Shown piece after piece: positions 15,248 to 22,871 of a DNA stretch of 32,375 nt. Origin of the DNA: Vitreoscilla sp. (GTDB lineage: Bacteria; Pseudomonadota; Gammaproteobacteria; Burkholderiales; Neisseriaceae). Below the pieces are notes generated by a model that saw only the letters and a program-made list of their open reading frames with translations, was not told the origin of the DNA and made no database searches. The stretch's first letter is position 1; each line of letters opens with the position of its first letter. The position numbers and the translations under genes were made by a program. Location of the stretch: positions 1 to 32,375 of the forward strand of contig JASLFS010000062.1 of the NCBI GenBank assembly GCA_030150505.1, in the 5' to 3' direction.

Positions 15248-16345
15248 ATGCCACATACAATATTATTCAGCCCCATTAAAATAGGCCATGCTGTCTTAAA
15301 AAACCGTATATTTATGGCGCCATTAACCAGATTGCGCGCCATTGAGCCAGGCGACATTCCATCCAAACTGGCAATCGAATATTATGCCCAACGTGCTAGT
15401 GCTGGCTTAATTATCACTGAAGCAACTCAAGTTTCATGGCAAGCGAAAGGTTATGCTGGCGCACCGGGACTTCATACAGATGAGCAACAAAAAGTGTGGG
15501 AAGAGATTGTCAATGCCGTCCACGAAAATGGCGGTAAAATCGCCATTCAACTCTGGCACACAGGCTTAGTTTCTCATGCTAGCTTACAACCACACAACTT
15601 AGCTCCTATTTCTGCATCAGCTATTGATGTTGAGGCCCGCACATCATTGCGCGATTCTCATGACAATGTCATTCGAGAAAAAGCCAGCCCTGCTCGAGAG
15701 GCTAGCTTTGAGGAGATTCAACAAGTTATTGCAGATTTTGCTGCGGCAACACAACGGGCCAAAGCTGCTGGATTTGATTTTATTGAAATTCATGGTGCAC
15801 ATGGTTATTTACTTAGCCAATTTTGGGCAAAAAGCATTAACCAACGCACGGATTCCTATGGTGGCAATCTTGAAAATCGTGCACGCCTAATGCTAGAAGT
15901 ATTGGATGCTTGTATTCAAGCTTGGGATAAAGAACATGTGGGTATTCGTTTATCTCCTTTAGGAATGTTTAACAATGTTGATTTTGGCTATGAAGAAGAA
16001 GAAAGCTTGTGGCTTATTAAGCAAATTAACCAGCGACAACCCGCTTTCTTACATATATCAGAACCAGATTGGGCTGGTGGCATTGCCTACAGCCAGTCAT
16101 TCCGCCAAGCCATTAGAGAGTCGTTTACAGGCAGCCTCATTGTGGCAGGTGCTTATGATGCAGATAAAGCTGAAAAACGCTTAGAAGAGCAACTAACAGA
16201 TGCTATTGCATTTGGTCGTGCTTACATTGCCAATCCAGATCTTCCAGAGCGCATTAAAAGCAATGCAACACTCAATACGATGGATCCAAAAACAGCTTAT
16301 GCTGGCGGAGCAGAAGGTTATACTGATTATCCGACAATGAAATAA
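15248..16345 (+). CDS. nemA: Old-yellow-enzyme alkene reductase (NemA-like)
   Basis: A 365-aa FMN-dependent reductase of the old yellow enzyme family, which uses NAD(P)H to reduce activated alkenes, quinones, N-ethylmaleimide or nitrate esters. Seen: the start PHTILFSPIKIGHAVLKNRI, NRIFMAPLTRLRA, the active-site pair His182 and His185 in IHGAHGYLLSQF, the NQRTDSYGGNLENRARL signature, and the phosphate-binding IVAGAYD and AFGRAYIANPDLPERI near the C terminus. Full length. AAGG lies seven bases before the ATG. It is convergent with the glutathione S-transferase gene across a shared terminator, so the two detoxification-type genes are adjacent but separately expressed. The symbol is by family resemblance. 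Confidence 0.9.
   Translation: MPHTILFSPIKIGHAVLKNRIFMAPLTRLRAIEPGDIPSKLAIEYYAQRASAGLIITEATQVSWQAKGYAGAPGLHTDEQQKVWEEIVNAVHENGGKIAIQLWHTGLVSHASLQPHNLAPISASAIDVEARTSLRDSHDNVIREKASPAREASFEEIQQVIADFAAATQRAKAAGFDFIEIHGAHGYLLSQFWAKSINQRTDSYGGNLENRARLMLEVLDACIQAWDKEHVGIRLSPLGMFNNVDFGYEEEESLWLIKQINQRQPAFLHISEPDWAGGIAYSQSFRQAIRESFTGSLIVAGAYDADKAEKRLEEQLTDAIAFGRAYIANPDLPERIKSNATLNTMDPKTAYAGGAEGYTDYPTMK
16126..16137 (-). repeat. DNA uptake sequence variant, 11/12
   Basis: On the minus strand AGGCTGCCTGTA, one mismatch at position 11 of AGGCTGCCTGAA, inside the reductase gene. It may be a degenerate copy. Confidence 0.4.
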
Positions 16346-16348
16346 TCA

Positions 16349-16383
16349 ATCAAAAATGCTACCTATTTGGTAGCATTTTTGAT
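16349..16383. terminator. Bidirectional terminator between convergent genes
   Basis: A perfect 15-bp stem (16349-16363 with 16369-16383, ATCAAAAATGCTACC / GGTAGCATTTTTGAT) with loop TATTT. T-runs inside the arms serve both strands. It begins three bases after the reductase stop and ends 14 bases before the end of the transferase gene. Confidence 0.9.
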
Positions 16384-16397
16384 CATCTTTTGCCTGT

Positions 16398-17036
16398 TTA
16401 TTCAGCTGAAATATTCATCGTAGCAAACATATTATGATTGATGGTTTGTGCTCGAATAAATGCAGGTCTCGCCGTGGCTTCTTTCACATAATCGCTTAAA
16501 ATATCATTCAAAACCATAATATTTTTATATGTTCCAGCCCAAGCCAACAATGACACCATCAATATATCCGCAACAGAAAATTCTTCACCCAATAAATAAG
16601 GTTGATTACTTAAATGCTCAGTCACTTGAGTCACTAAAACATCTAGCTCGGGATAACCCAAGGCAAAGCGCATTTCATCATTAACCTCTATATGATACAA
16701 CTTGTCAGTCAGCGCGGGTTCAAACTGGTTACAAGTTAAAAATAACCATTTATAAAATTCACCTCGCTTCAAACTACCTAACTCTGGTGCTAGCTTTTTT
16801 TGTGAAAAAACATCTGCCAAATATACAATAATCGCCGCTGTTTCAGTCAGAACAATTCCATCAACAACCAAAGCAGGTACTTTCCCTGCTGGATTAATAG
16901 CAAGATATGCTGCTTCTTTCATATCAGTATAAAATTGAACAGGTACTGTATTGTATTTTGCATCACATTCTTCCAACATCCAAGAAACAGTGACTCCTCT
17001 TGAATGAGGATGAGTATATAAAGTCATGTCTAACAT
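16398..17036 (-). CDS. Glutathione S-transferase family protein
   Basis: A 212-aa protein with the two-domain GST fold: a thioredoxin-like N-terminal domain with LYTHPHSRGVTVSW (Ser12-Arg13 in the catalytic position), the cis-proline motif PAGKVPALV and the gamma-glutamyl-binding ETAAIIVYLAD, then a helical C-terminal domain with the capping-box region YLLGEEFSVADIL. It conjugates or reduces substrates with glutathione; the substrate is unknown. The ATG at 17036 has AAGGA seven bases upstream, better than the internal ATG at 17027. The WYL regulator lies 73 bases upstream on the same strand, so the regulator may control it or share its transcript. Confidence 0.88.
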   Translation of the reverse strand: MLDMTLYTHPHSRGVTVSWMLEECDAKYNTVPVQFYTDMKEAAYLAINPAGKVPALVVDGIVLTETAAIIVYLADVFSQKKLAPELGSLKRGEFYKWLFLTCNQFEPALTDKLYHIEVNDEMRFALGYPELDVLVTQVTEHLSNQPYLLGEEFSVADILMVSLLAWAGTYKNIMVLNDILSDYVKEATARPAFIRAQTINHNMFATMNISAE

Positions 17037-17109
17037 CTAAAATCCTTTTAATTAATCTTGTCACACCATAGAATTTTAGATATACAACGCGTCAGATTCT
17101 GTCAGCAGC

Positions 17110-17826
17110 CTAAACAGTACTGTCCAAATAAAAATCTTGGCTGGGTATACCCGTTTCTTGAAACCATTTTTTTAATAAAAAAGCCCTATCCGGCTGAAAC
17201 TTCTCATTCGTTTGTTGTAAATCTTGGATTCTATCTACTCTAAAATGACGAAATGCAGTACGTATTTCACACCAAGCAATGATCAACCGAACATCATTAA
17301 AATAAGCCAATCCAACAGGATAAATACGGCGCTCACTCAGTGAGTTTTTCAAATCGAGATATGCAATAAAAATAACTTTTTGACTTTCAATGGCATGACG
17401 AATTTCCTGTATCCAATTATTCTCATATTCTTGGTGCTGATATTCACTGCCAACCAATAAAGGTGATTCATGAATATTTTGCTTAAGAACTTCAGGTACA
17501 ACGCACTGAATTTTATGAAACAATGATTTAGCAGCATTAACAAGATGCTCATCAGCATGCCGAGAAACCCAACGCAACCCCAAAACCAAAGCCTCAACTT
17601 CAGATTGTTCCAACCCCAAAGGCGGCAACGCCAAATCTTGCACCAATAAGAATCCCAAACCAGCTTCACCTTGAATATTGGCTCCCTGAAACCTCAAAAG
17701 CTCCAAATCTCGATAAACCGTCCGAATACTGATGTTTAACTTATCTGCCAATATTTGTGCTTTGACAGGATACCGATACGATCGCAACAACTGCAATAGC
17801 ATCATTAATCGCTCAGTTCTAGCCAC
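17110..17826 (-). CDS. YafY-type HTH/WYL transcriptional regulator
   Basis: A 238-aa regulator with an N-terminal winged helix-turn-helix of the HTH_11 type (residues about 7-60: RLMMLLQLLRSYRYPVKAQ, KLNISIRTVYRDLELL) and a C-terminal WYL ligand-binding domain (about 135-215: IFIAYLDL...ERRIYPVGLAYFNDVRL, CEIRTAFRHFRVDRIQDL). The eponymous W-Y-L triplet is V-R-L here; the conserved Arg residues of RHFRVDRI remain. Family members sense small ligands and act on nearby genes. The product ends 73 bases before the transferase start. On the other side it is divergent from the ycnI-like gene over 185 bases. Confidence 0.88.
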   Translation of the reverse strand: MARTERLMMLLQLLRSYRYPVKAQILADKLNISIRTVYRDLELLRFQGANIQGEAGLGFLLVQDLALPPLGLEQSEVEALVLGLRWVSRHADEHLVNAAKSLFHKIQCVVPEVLKQNIHESPLLVGSEYQHQEYENNWIQEIRHAIESQKVIFIAYLDLKNSLSERRIYPVGLAYFNDVRLIIAWCEIRTAFRHFRVDRIQDLQQTNEKFQPDRAFLLKKWFQETGIPSQDFYLDSTV

Positions 17827-17917
17827 TCTCGCCCCTATTATTTTTCATTTAATAATTTAACTGCATAATTTTTATTCATCTTTTTTGATTATGATACAAC
17901 CGAAAAATATATTGATT

Positions 17918-17930
17918 GATAATAATTATC
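17918..17930. promoter_or_regulatory. Fur-like palindrome upstream of the ycnI-like gene
   Basis: GATAAT-A-ATTATC, a perfect 6-1-6 dyad, lies in the divergent gap between the WYL regulator and the ycnI-like gene, 81 bases before the latter's ATG. It resembles half-sites of a Fur box, although centred on the 19-bp consensus it matches at only 11 positions. It could equally be the WYL regulator's own operator. Confidence 0.35.
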
Positions 17931-18011
17931 TCTACCTGCGACAAATTGTCTCTTCTTTCAAAACACCAATACTTGCTATGATTCGATCTCAAATTATATA
18001 AGGGGAAACAC

Positions 18012-18530
18012 ATGAAAATAAAAACACTCATAATCTTGTTAGCATCATTCACCGCTAGCCAATCCGTATTGGCACATGTCAGCTTTGTCTATACAAAACC
18101 ATTGCAAGAAAAACGCTCATTTAAAGCGACAATTGCTGTACCACATGGCTGCAAAAGTACTGCAACGACACAAGTTACTATTCAAATACCAGAAGGAGTG
18201 ATTGGTGTAAAACCTATGCCAAAAGCTAACTGGCAGAATACAAGCAATCAACAACAATACAAAAAAACATACCAGCAATACGGCAATAAGGTAGAAAAAG
18301 GTGTGAAATCTATCACTTGGACAGGTTCGTTACCAGATCAGGAATATGATGAATTTACATTTATGGCTTATCTAGCAGAAGGTAATGGCGAAACAATCTA
18401 TTTTCCTGTTATTCAAAAATGTGAACAAGGTCAATTTCTATGGACAAATACCTCAGGAAAACCCATCCATGGACACGATAATAAAGAGCAAAATGCTCCT
18501 TCACTGAAAATCCTACCTAAAGAACCATAA
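18012..18530 (+). CDS. Exported YcnI-like (DUF1775) copper-binding protein
   Basis: A 172-aa protein with a signal peptide (residues 1-21, cleavage after VLA), so that the mature chain begins with His22. In the YcnI/DUF1775 family an N-terminal His forms a mono-histidine brace that binds Cu(II); this is consistent with that. Other family marks: VPHGCKSTATTQVTIQIPEG, VKPMPKANW, YDEFTFMAYL and YFPVIQKCEQG, with Cys47 and the late Cys a likely disulfide pair. There is no C-terminal membrane helix. AAGGGG precedes the ATG by six bases, an unusually G-rich Shine-Dalgarno. Usual partners (PCuAC chaperone, CopD) are not next to it. Single gene ending at a bidirectional terminator. Confidence 0.88.
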   Translation: MKIKTLIILLASFTASQSVLAHVSFVYTKPLQEKRSFKATIAVPHGCKSTATTQVTIQIPEGVIGVKPMPKANWQNTSNQQQYKKTYQQYGNKVEKGVKSITWTGSLPDQEYDEFTFMAYLAEGNGETIYFPVIQKCEQGQFLWTNTSGKPIHGHDNKEQNAPSLKILPKEP

Positions 18531-18589
18531 AAAATATTAGAATGAAATAATCACAGTAGCAAAATAATAAATCTCATAAATGCACATAC

Positions 18590-18621
18590 AAAAATGGCTA
18601 TGTATATACATAGCCATTTTT
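18590..18621. terminator. Bidirectional terminator of the ycnI-like gene and ftsZ
   Basis: A perfect palindrome: AAAAATGGCTATGTA (18590-18604) with TACATAGCCATTTTT (18607-18621), giving a 14-15-bp stem with a tiny loop and T-runs on both strands. It lies between convergent genes. Confidence 0.9.
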
Positions 18622-18630
18622 AAATCTCTA

Positions 18631-18653
18631 TTAATAATTAACTTAATTATTAA
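18631..18653. repeat. AT-only palindrome over the ftsZ stop codon
   Basis: TTAATAATTAA (18631-18641), C, TTAATTATTAA (18643-18653): an 11-1-11 perfect dyad with no G or C in the arms. The ftsZ stop codon (18650-18652) is inside the right arm. Confidence 0.5.
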
Positions 18654-19819
18654 TCTGCTTGCCTGCGTAGCATTGCTGGAATTTCAAAATCATCCATTAC
18701 AGATTGATCAGCAAAATCAGCAGCACCTAAATTCATAGCTCTTGTTCCACGACCAGATCGTACAACATTTGAAATTTCAGGAATGCCTTCTGCGCTAGCA
18801 GGTTGTGCTGTTCTCACCATTTTAAGATGCGCACTATTATCAACATCGCCCGCTTCTCTCAAACCTGTCGCAATAATCGTCACACGAATTGCATCTTCAG
18901 TCATGCTTGCATCTTCTGCTGTACCATACTTACGCTCAGCATCAGCATGAGCATACTGGTCCACAACAGACATAATTTCACGGTATTCCGACATACGCAA
19001 ACAATCAGGTGCTGTAGTAATATTCACCAACACACCACGTGCACCATCAAGAGTTACATCATCTAATAATGGACTTGCAATTGCTTGCTCTGTTGCAATA
19101 CGTGCTCTATCAATACCGCTCGCCTCAGCAGAACCCATCATTGCCATGCCCATGATGCCCATTACATTTCTAACGTCAGCAAAGTCCAAGTTAATCAAGC
19201 CTGGACAAGTGACTACTTCAGAAATACCAGCAACTGCATTTTTTAACACATCATCAGCAGCGCGGAAAGCCTCTTTAACAGTAACATCGTCACCTAATAC
19301 CGTTAATAATTTATCATTAGGAATAACGATAAGAGAATCAACGTGTTGACGTAATTGCTCAAGGCCAGCATTCGCAACTTGCAAACGCTTACCTTCATAA
19401 TTAAACGGACGGGTAACAACAGCGACAGTTAAAATACCCATTTCCTTAGCGATCTCAGCGACAACAGGAGCAGCACCAGTACCTGTACCACCGCCCATAC
19501 CAGCGGTAATAAAGACCATATTGGCGTCTTGCAAAACTTCAGCAATTGCTTCTCTATCTTCTAAAGCAGCATTGCGCCCCACTTCGGGGTTTGCTCCCGC
19601 ACCTAAACCTCGAGTTAAATTTCCACCCAATTGAATACGCTTCGGAGCTTGGTTTAACTGAAGACTTTGCGCATCAGTATTCGCACTGATAAATTCTACA
19701 CCGTGCAAAGCGCCTGCAATCATATTGTTAATAGCGTTACATCCACCGCCACCTAGACCAATAACTTTAATTACAGCTGGGCTTGCTGCAGACTCAACTA
19801 CGTCGTAAACCAATTCCAT
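18650..19819 (-). CDS. ftsZ: Cell division GTPase FtsZ
   Basis: The tubulin homologue that polymerises with GTP into the Z-ring. At 389 aa it starts MELVYDVVESAASPAVIKV; the frame extends to a TTG at 19825, but the ATG at 19819 has TAGGAG six bases upstream and matches neisserial FtsZ. The G-box GGGTGTG is at 109-115, the T7 loop region LDFADVRNVMG follows, and the conserved C-terminal peptide DDFEIPAMLRRQAD (which binds FtsA and ZipA) is intact. Last gene of the dcw cluster, 134 bases after ftsA, so an extra promoter there is plausible. Confidence 0.98.
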   Translation of the reverse strand: MELVYDVVESAASPAVIKVIGLGGGGCNAINNMIAGALHGVEFISANTDAQSLQLNQAPKRIQLGGNLTRGLGAGANPEVGRNAALEDREAIAEVLQDANMVFITAGMGGGTGTGAAPVVAEIAKEMGILTVAVVTRPFNYEGKRLQVANAGLEQLRQHVDSLIVIPNDKLLTVLGDDVTVKEAFRAADDVLKNAVAGISEVVTCPGLINLDFADVRNVMGIMGMAMMGSAEASGIDRARIATEQAIASPLLDDVTLDGARGVLVNITTAPDCLRMSEYREIMSVVDQYAHADAERKYGTAEDASMTEDAIRVTIIATGLREAGDVDNSAHLKMVRTAQPASAEGIPEISNVVRSGRGTRAMNLGAADFADQSVMDDFEIPAMLRRQAD

Positions 19820-19875
19820 GTACAACTCCTAAAACCGATCGCTTTTAAATTTAACTGTCTACCATATATTGTAGC

Positions 19876-19895
19876 GCATATTCCATAAAATATGC
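19876..19895. promoter_or_regulatory. Inverted repeat in the ftsA-ftsZ gap
   Basis: GCATATT (19876-19882) and AATATGC (19889-19895) form a perfect 7-bp dyad with six bases between, inside the only sizeable gap at the end of the dcw cluster. A TACAAT on the minus strand just downstream of it could be a -10 box for ftsZ; I see no good -35. Confidence 0.3.
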
Positions 19896-19953
19896 ATATG
19901 ATAGTCGTAAAATTTCGATAAATATCAAGAAAGCGACAAGACAATGGCATTTT

Positions 19954-21174
19954 TTAAAAATTATTTTTAAACCATGCTCTAACTTTAGTAATAATTGACT
20001 CGGTAGGCTCGTCTACGTCATCAATTCCAGCCTCACTTCCACCTTTTGCAATTTGCAATAAACCAATCGCAGTAGAATAGCGAGGATTGCGCGCTCTCTC
20101 AGCAACACCCGTAATATTTTGCGGAACACCCACTCGTGCTGGCAAATTAAATACATCCTCAGCTAACTCAACCACACCAGTTAAAAGAGATGTACCACCA
20201 GTTAACACGATACCAGAAGTCAAGACTTCCTCAGGGAAACCTGAACGGCGTAATTCATTCAATACCAATTCAAGAATTTCCTCAACACGAGGACCAATCA
20301 CACTGGCTAAAGTACGACGTGAAATTTGTCGAGGACTTCTATCTCCAACACTAGGTACCTCAATCATGTCATCCAAGCCATCTAAATCTGGCAATGCTAC
20401 ACCATGATTAATCTTAATAAATTCCGCCGCATTATGAGGTGTACGCAATGCTTGTGCCAAATCCTTAGTGATTAAATCGCCAGCAACTGGAATAACTGCT
20501 GTATGACGAATAGCGCCATTGGTATACACTGCAATATCAGTTGTACCACCACCAATATCAACAACACACACACCAAGCTCTTTTTCATCTTCGGTCAATA
20601 CAGCTTGGCTACTTGCCAATGGTTGCAATACCATATTCTCAATATGTAAATCACAACGGCTTACACATTTTTGAATATTTTGCATCGCAGTCATTGCACC
20701 TGTAATGATATGCACTCGGGTATCTAATCGAACACCGCTCATACCAAGAGGTTCTTTAACTCCTGGTTGACTATCAATAATATATTCCTGTACCACGGTA
20801 TGTAACACATCATGATCAGGTGGAATATTGACTGCTTTTGCAGTTTCGATGGCACGGTCAATATCAGCTTGCGTTACTTCGCCATCTTTAATCTTAACCA
20901 CACCCTGAGAATTCAAACTACGAATATGATTTCCTGCAATACCTGTTGTAACATTAAAAACCTTACAATCAGCCATTAACTGTGCTTCATCCATTGCTTG
21001 TTTAATCGCTTGTGATGTTGCATCAATATTCGTCACCATCCCCGCTTTTAATCCGCGAGCAGGTGCTTGTCCCAATCCTACAATTTGAGTTTCGTCATCA
21101 GACATCTCTGCAATCAAGGCAATCACTTTTGATGTGCCAATATCCAATGCGCAAACGTATTTATTCTCTTTCAC
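19954..21174 (-). CDS. ftsA: Cell division protein FtsA
   Basis: The 406-aa actin-like ATPase that tethers FtsZ to the membrane and recruits later division proteins. Actin-fold motifs: phosphate-1 VCALDIGTSKVIALIAE, phosphate-2 VVDIGGGTTDIAVY, adenosine motif GIVLTGGTSLLTGVVELAE. The C-terminal amphipathic helix for membrane binding is ITKVRAWFKNNF. It starts with GTG (21174), with AGGA seven bases upstream; no ATG fits the conserved N terminus. ftsQ stops 30 bases upstream. Confidence 0.97.
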   Translation of the reverse strand: MKENKYVCALDIGTSKVIALIAEMSDDETQIVGLGQAPARGLKAGMVTNIDATSQAIKQAMDEAQLMADCKVFNVTTGIAGNHIRSLNSQGVVKIKDGEVTQADIDRAIETAKAVNIPPDHDVLHTVVQEYIIDSQPGVKEPLGMSGVRLDTRVHIITGAMTAMQNIQKCVSRCDLHIENMVLQPLASSQAVLTEDEKELGVCVVDIGGGTTDIAVYTNGAIRHTAVIPVAGDLITKDLAQALRTPHNAAEFIKINHGVALPDLDGLDDMIEVPSVGDRSPRQISRRTLASVIGPRVEEILELVLNELRRSGFPEEVLTSGIVLTGGTSLLTGVVELAEDVFNLPARVGVPQNITGVAERARNPRYSTAIGLLQIAKGGSEAGIDDVDEPTESIITKVRAWFKNNF

Positions 21175-21204
21175 AGCATTATCCTAAATATTGTAATTGC
21201 TTAT

Positions 21205-21957
21205 TCATTCTATTAATGCTTTTTCATCTATTGCTTCATTTTTCTGAAGCTGCTTCATTTTTTCTGCATTTTCTTTTACAGCAAAGCCATCTTTATATCT
21301 TAAGTCTACGTATTCTAATGTATTTTTTTTCGACGATAAAACAGTTGCCCATGCAGATAAGAACCTAGCAACTCGCTCATCTATGTTTTTTCTACCTAAT
21401 CTTAATGATACATCATTATTTAACATAAGAAACCATGCAGCACGCTCAGTGTAGTTAACTTCTCTAATTACTAATTGTTGTTTCTCAAACAAAGGGGCAT
21501 TTTTAACATAAAATGCTGTTAATTTTGGCAAAATACTTTTTCTACCAGAGAAAACAGGGAAATCTTCTTGGCTCTCGACCTTAAACACTTCTCCATTTTC
21601 ATCTACTAACCCGCCCTCTTTCCAATAAGCAATTGGCTTTCTTTCTTCCAAGTCAACAACGATTGTATCGGGCCACATACGCTTTACTTGTACGGCTTTA
21701 ATCCAAGGCAATTTTTTATATTCTGATTTAATTTCATTTAAATCTATTTTAAAAATATTACCACGAACATGCTGCGCCGTAATATTTTGCAACACCTTCA
21801 TATCTGTTCTTTTTAATCCACCATTAATTTCCACATGCTCAATCGGAAAATAGGGCGAATTAACAACATAAACAACACCAGCTGCCACCATCATAAATAA
21901 TATAATAGTGTACAGAAACATTGTAATGTTTCTTAATTGTTTATGGTTATTCCACAC
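21205..21957 (-). CDS. ftsQ: Cell division protein FtsQ
   Basis: A 250-aa bitopic division protein that bridges cytoplasmic and periplasmic divisome components with FtsB and FtsL. One membrane helix (about residues 14-31, MFLYTIILFMMVAAGVVYV), a POTRA domain starting FPIEHVEINGGLKRT, and the FtsQ domain with VDLEERKPIAYW and WFLMLNNDVSLRLGR. The proposed start is GTG at 21957 with AAGG eight bases upstream, overlapping the end of ddl by 11 bases; the ATG at 21918 would cut the cytoplasmic tail to nothing. Confidence 0.95.
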   Translation of the reverse strand: MWNNHKQLRNITMFLYTIILFMMVAAGVVYVVNSPYFPIEHVEINGGLKRTDMKVLQNITAQHVRGNIFKIDLNEIKSEYKKLPWIKAVQVKRMWPDTIVVDLEERKPIAYWKEGGLVDENGEVFKVESQEDFPVFSGRKSILPKLTAFYVKNAPLFEKQQLVIREVNYTERAAWFLMLNNDVSLRLGRKNIDERVARFLSAWATVLSSKKNTLEYVDLRYKDGFAVKENAEKMKQLQKNEAIDEKALIE

Positions 21958-22858
21958 GTGCGTGCCTTAAAATTTCAACACATAATTCACCAAAAGGTAA
22001 ACCTATCTCAGCCGCCGCTTTTGGAACCAAACTATGACTAGTCATACCTGGCAATGTATTAACCTCAAGTAAATACATTTTACCATTATCATCCCTTAGA
22101 AAATCAACTCTGCCCCAACCAAAACCACCAATGGCTTTAAAAGCAGCCAAGGCTAAAGAACGGATTTCAGCTTCTGCATCAGCGCTTAAATTAGATGGAC
22201 ACACATATTGCGTATCATCACGAAAATATTTGGCATCATAATCATAAAATTCTGTTGCTGGAATAATATGAATACTTGGCAATGCCGTTTCGCCTAAAAT
22301 CCCGCATGTAAACTCACCGCCACCAATAAATTGCTCAGCAATAATAACACCTTTATATTGCTTTAAGCTTTCATAAACGCCTTTAAGCTGGCCAGATTCC
22401 TTAACTTTTGTTACACCAACGCTGCTACCTTCTTCCGCTGGTTTTACAAACATTGGCAAACCTAATTGCTTTTCAACTGCATCAAAATCAGTATCATCTT
22501 CTAGCAACACACAATCAGGAACAGGTAATCCAATGGCTTTCCAAATTAATTTGGTGCGATATTTATCCATCCCGATAGCAGAAGACAAAACACCACACCC
22601 TGTATAAGGAATATCAAGGTAATTCAGGATAGACTGAACTTGGCCATCTTCACCAAAATTACCATGTAAAATATTAAATGCTTTTGTAAAGCCTAATTTT
22701 TTCAAATCAAATATTGATTCACTTGCAGGATCAAATGGATGTGCATCAACACCTTCACTGCGCAATGCTTCAACAACAGCTTGTCCGCTAATTAAAGAGA
22801 TTTCTCTCTCTGAAGAAGTGCCACCCATTAATACAGCTATTTTACCAAAATTTTGCAT
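21947..22858 (-). CDS. ddl: D-alanine--D-alanine ligase
   Basis: Joins two D-alanines using ATP to make the terminal dipeptide of the peptidoglycan stem. Start ATG 22858 (MQNFGKIAVLMGGTSSERE) is chosen because it matches the family N terminus and follows AGGAAAG; the frame extends 24 codons further into murC. The product is 303 aa, normal for DdlB. ATP-grasp marks: GMDKYRTKLIWKAIGLPVP, FVKPAEEGSSVGVTKV, and the metal-binding LLEVNTLPGMTSHSL with the omega loop YDYDAKYF. Its end overlaps ftsQ by 11 bases. Confidence 0.97.
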   Translation of the reverse strand: MQNFGKIAVLMGGTSSEREISLISGQAVVEALRSEGVDAHPFDPASESIFDLKKLGFTKAFNILHGNFGEDGQVQSILNYLDIPYTGCGVLSSAIGMDKYRTKLIWKAIGLPVPDCVLLEDDTDFDAVEKQLGLPMFVKPAEEGSSVGVTKVKESGQLKGVYESLKQYKGVIIAEQFIGGGEFTCGILGETALPSIHIIPATEFYDYDAKYFRDDTQYVCPSNLSADAEAEIRSLALAAFKAIGGFGWGRVDFLRDDNGKMYLLEVNTLPGMTSHSLVPKAAAEIGLPFGELCVEILRHARVE

Positions 22859-22871
22859 TAGCTTTTCTTTC

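Noticed and set aside
16398..16600. Possible frameshift or truncation in the glutathione S-transferase
   Set aside because: Both GST domains are complete and the length is normal.
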